A DNA stretch of 64,000 nt, taken from positions 63,720 through 127,719 of the forward strand of contig DCLA01000118.1 of assembly GCA_002320815.1 (NCBI GenBank), written 5' to 3'. The notes beneath the pieces were generated by a model, which was not told where the DNA came from, made no database searches, and saw only the letters and a program-made list of their open reading frames with translations. How positions within the stretch are numbered: the first letter of the stretch is position 1; every line of letters begins with the position of its first letter. Source of the DNA: Myxococcales bacterium UBA1660. Its GTDB lineage: Bacteria; Myxococcota_A; Polyangia; Polyangiales; Houyiibacteriaceae. Shown here piece after piece: positions 62,556 to 64,000 of this stretch. A program made the translations under genes and the position numbers.

Positions 62556-64000
62556 ATGCGGATCGGCATCGCGCGACTGAACAACGAGACCAACGCCTTC
62601 TCTCCGGAGCGCATCGGCCTCGACGCCTTCGAGCGCTTCCACCTGCTGGACGCCGCGGGCCTCGGTCGCGCGACCGGCCGCTTCCGGCCGGAGATCCCGG
62701 GCATCGCTTGGAACGCCGAGCTCTCCGGAGCCCGGCGCGCCATCGAGCGCGCCGGCGCCGAGGCCGTCCCGCTGACCAGCGCCTGGGCGTTGCCCTCGGG
62801 ACCGCTGAGCGCCGAGACCGAAGACGCGCTCCGGGACCAGCTCGTCGAGGCCATCGACCGGGCCGGGCCCCTCGACGGTCTCTACCTCGCGCTCCACGGA
62901 GCCATGGGGAGCGCGCGCGGCGGCGAACCCGAGGAGCGGATCCTGCGCGCGGTCCGCGACCGCATCGGGTCCATCCCGCTCGGGGTCAGCTACGACCTCC
63001 ACGGGCAGATGACGGCCCCCAAGGTCGAGATCCCCGATCTGGTCACCGCCTACCGCACGAACCCGCACCGGGATCTGCGCGCGGTCGGCGCCCGCACCGC
63101 CGAGTTGGTGGTGCGCGCGGGTCGCGGCGACGTCCGGCCGACGACCGCCTGGCGCACGCTCCCGTTGGTCTTCGGCGGCGGCTCCACCCTGGACTTCACC
63201 CGGCCCATGCGCCGGGTCTTCCGCCGCTTGAAGCAGATGGAGAAGGACCCCCGGGTCCTCTTCGCCAGCGTCTTCACGGTGCACATCTGGAACGACTCCC
63301 CCGACCTCGGCTGGAGCGCGGTGGTGGTCACCGACGGAGACCCGGCGCTCGCCGATCGCCTCGCCGACGAAGCCGCCGACCTCCTCTGGTCGGTGCGCGA
63401 CGCGCCCATCCCCACCCTCCACGAACCGGCGGAAGCCTTCGCCATCGCGAAGCGCGCGCGGTGGGCCCGGAAGACCGGCGCGGTCTTCATGGCCGACACC
63501 GGCGACGTCGTGGGCGCCGGCGCGGTCGGCGAGAGCACGCACCTGATCCGCGAGGCCCTACGGCACGACCTGCGCACCTACGTCCCCGTGCGCGACGCCG
63601 AGGTCGTGGCGGCCCACGCCGACGCCCCCCTGGGTTCGCGGATCCGGGGCGAGGTGGGCGGAAAGATGGCCCCCGAGGTCCACCCGCCCCTGGCCATCGA
63701 GGGCGAGCTGATCCACCGCGGTCACACCGAGCCCTTCGGGCGACACCTCACCGTGGCCGTGGGTCCGGTCCGGCTGGTGATCACCGAGCGTGCCCCCTAC
63801 ACGCTCAAGCCCTCGTTCTGGCGCGACGCCGGCCTCTCGCCCTGGGACGCCGACGTGATCGTGGTCAAGAGCCTCTTCCACTTCCGCATCTTCCACGCGC
63901 ACCTGGCGCGCCGAGTGCTCGGGGTGCGCTCCGGGGGGACCACCGACTTCGGCGCGTTCCGTCGGGTCGCCTTCCGCGAGAAGGTACACCCGGTGGACTC
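62556..64000 (+). CDS. MlrC/M81-family metallopeptidase-like protein (3' cut by window)
   Basis: 481 codons visible from ATG 62556; the end lies outside. Characteristic MlrC features: RIGIARLNNETNAFSP at the start, YLALHGAM near residue 109, SYDLHGQM near 149 (metal ligands His and Asp), YRTNPHRDLRAVG, and DTGDVVGAGAVGES. The C-terminal MlrC domain has the VVKSLFHFRIFHAHLA helix. The family is related to microcystin-degrading peptidase MlrC but most members have unknown substrates. In operon with the PLP enzyme. Confidence 0.88.
   Translation, partial: MRIGIARLNNETNAFSPERIGLDAFERFHLLDAAGLGRATGRFRPEIPGIAWNAELSGARRAIERAGAEAVPLTSAWALPSGPLSAETEDALRDQLVEAIDRAGPLDGLYLALHGAMGSARGGEPEERILRAVRDRIGSIPLGVSYDLHGQMTAPKVEIPDLVTAYRTNPHRDLRAVGARTAELVVRAGRGDVRPTTAWRTLPLVFGGGSTLDFTRPMRRVFRRLKQMEKDPRVLFASVFTVHIWNDSPDLGWSAVVVTDGDPALADRLADEAADLLWSVRDAPIPTLHEPAEAFAIAKRARWARKTGAVFMADTGDVVGAGAVGESTHLIREALRHDLRTYVPVRDAEVVAAHADAPLGSRIRGEVGGKMAPEVHPPLAIEGELIHRGHTEPFGRHLTVAVGPVRLVITERAPYTLKPSFWRDAGLSPWDADVIVVKSLFHFRIFHAHLARRVLGVRSGGTTDFGAFRRVAFREKVHPVD

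Overview
The window is GC-rich (roughly 70 percent by eye) and carries the hallmarks of a myxobacterium-type genome (Myxococcota; a Polyangiales/Sandaracinaceae-like host is my inference): many lipoproteins with Asp/Ala/Gly-rich linkers just after the lipobox, eukaryote-like Ser/Thr kinases, a bactofilin, an Hsp70-like fusion protein, Cys-rich surface protein repeats, and abundant ATGA/GTGA/TTGA stop-start overlaps.

Bases 1 to about 13.6 kb are the right-hand part of a prophage; its left end lies outside the window. On the minus strand are a small membrane protein, a large tail/tip-like protein, a charged possible head/scaffold protein and a terminase pair (large subunit of the Mu gp28 type). 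A 145-bp cluster of CTGGGTCC/GGACCCAG repeats separates them from a RepA-like helicase, a TOPRIM primase-like protein, three or four small early proteins and a Cro-like protein. A near-perfect 26-bp operator-like palindrome separates Cro from a divergent repressor. On the plus strand follow two unrecognised cargo proteins with their own promoter, an excisionase-like protein and a tyrosine integrase. The integrase frame has no stop codon before a strong intrinsic terminator at 13625-13658, which marks the approximate host junction.

From 13.7 to 34.3 kb is ordinary chromosome: L,D-transpeptidase lipoprotein, oligoribonuclease coupled to a degenerate kinase, a small lipoprotein with a PMT-like glycosyltransferase and a membrane-anchored protein, a zinc-ribbon Ser/Thr kinase, aldo/keto reductase, START-like protein, beta-barrel-like protein, SulP permease with bactofilin, secreted phospholipase D-like protein, MBL hydrolase with a ThrE-like exporter, an AsmA-like protein and a secreted esterase. 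From 34.5 to 46.2 kb lie carbohydrate-type functions: DMT-family protein, GH15 glucoamylase/trehalase-like enzyme, LysR regulator, Tat-exported Gfo/Idh/MocA oxidoreductase, a 792-residue Cys-rich repeat lipoprotein, and a LacI-led operon of two aldo/keto reductases and an amidohydrolase. Three of these enzymes have combined Tat/lipobox N-termini.

From 46.3 to 64 kb: M23 peptidase lipoprotein, di-haem cytochrome-like lipoprotein, tiny membrane protein, gltBD with an Lrp/AsnC regulator and a well-formed promoter carrying an inverted repeat, two small lipoproteins (one CAP domain), an Hsp70 fused to a long Pro-rich N-terminal arm, an extensin-like protein, a START-like protein divergent from a sphingosine-1-phosphate-lyase-like PLP enzyme, and an MlrC/M81-family protein cut by the window end. 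The most interesting unexplained items are the phage repeat cluster, the nonstop integrase, the phage cargo pair, the Hsp70 fusion, the Cys-rich lipoprotein and the Tat-lipoprotein redox set.
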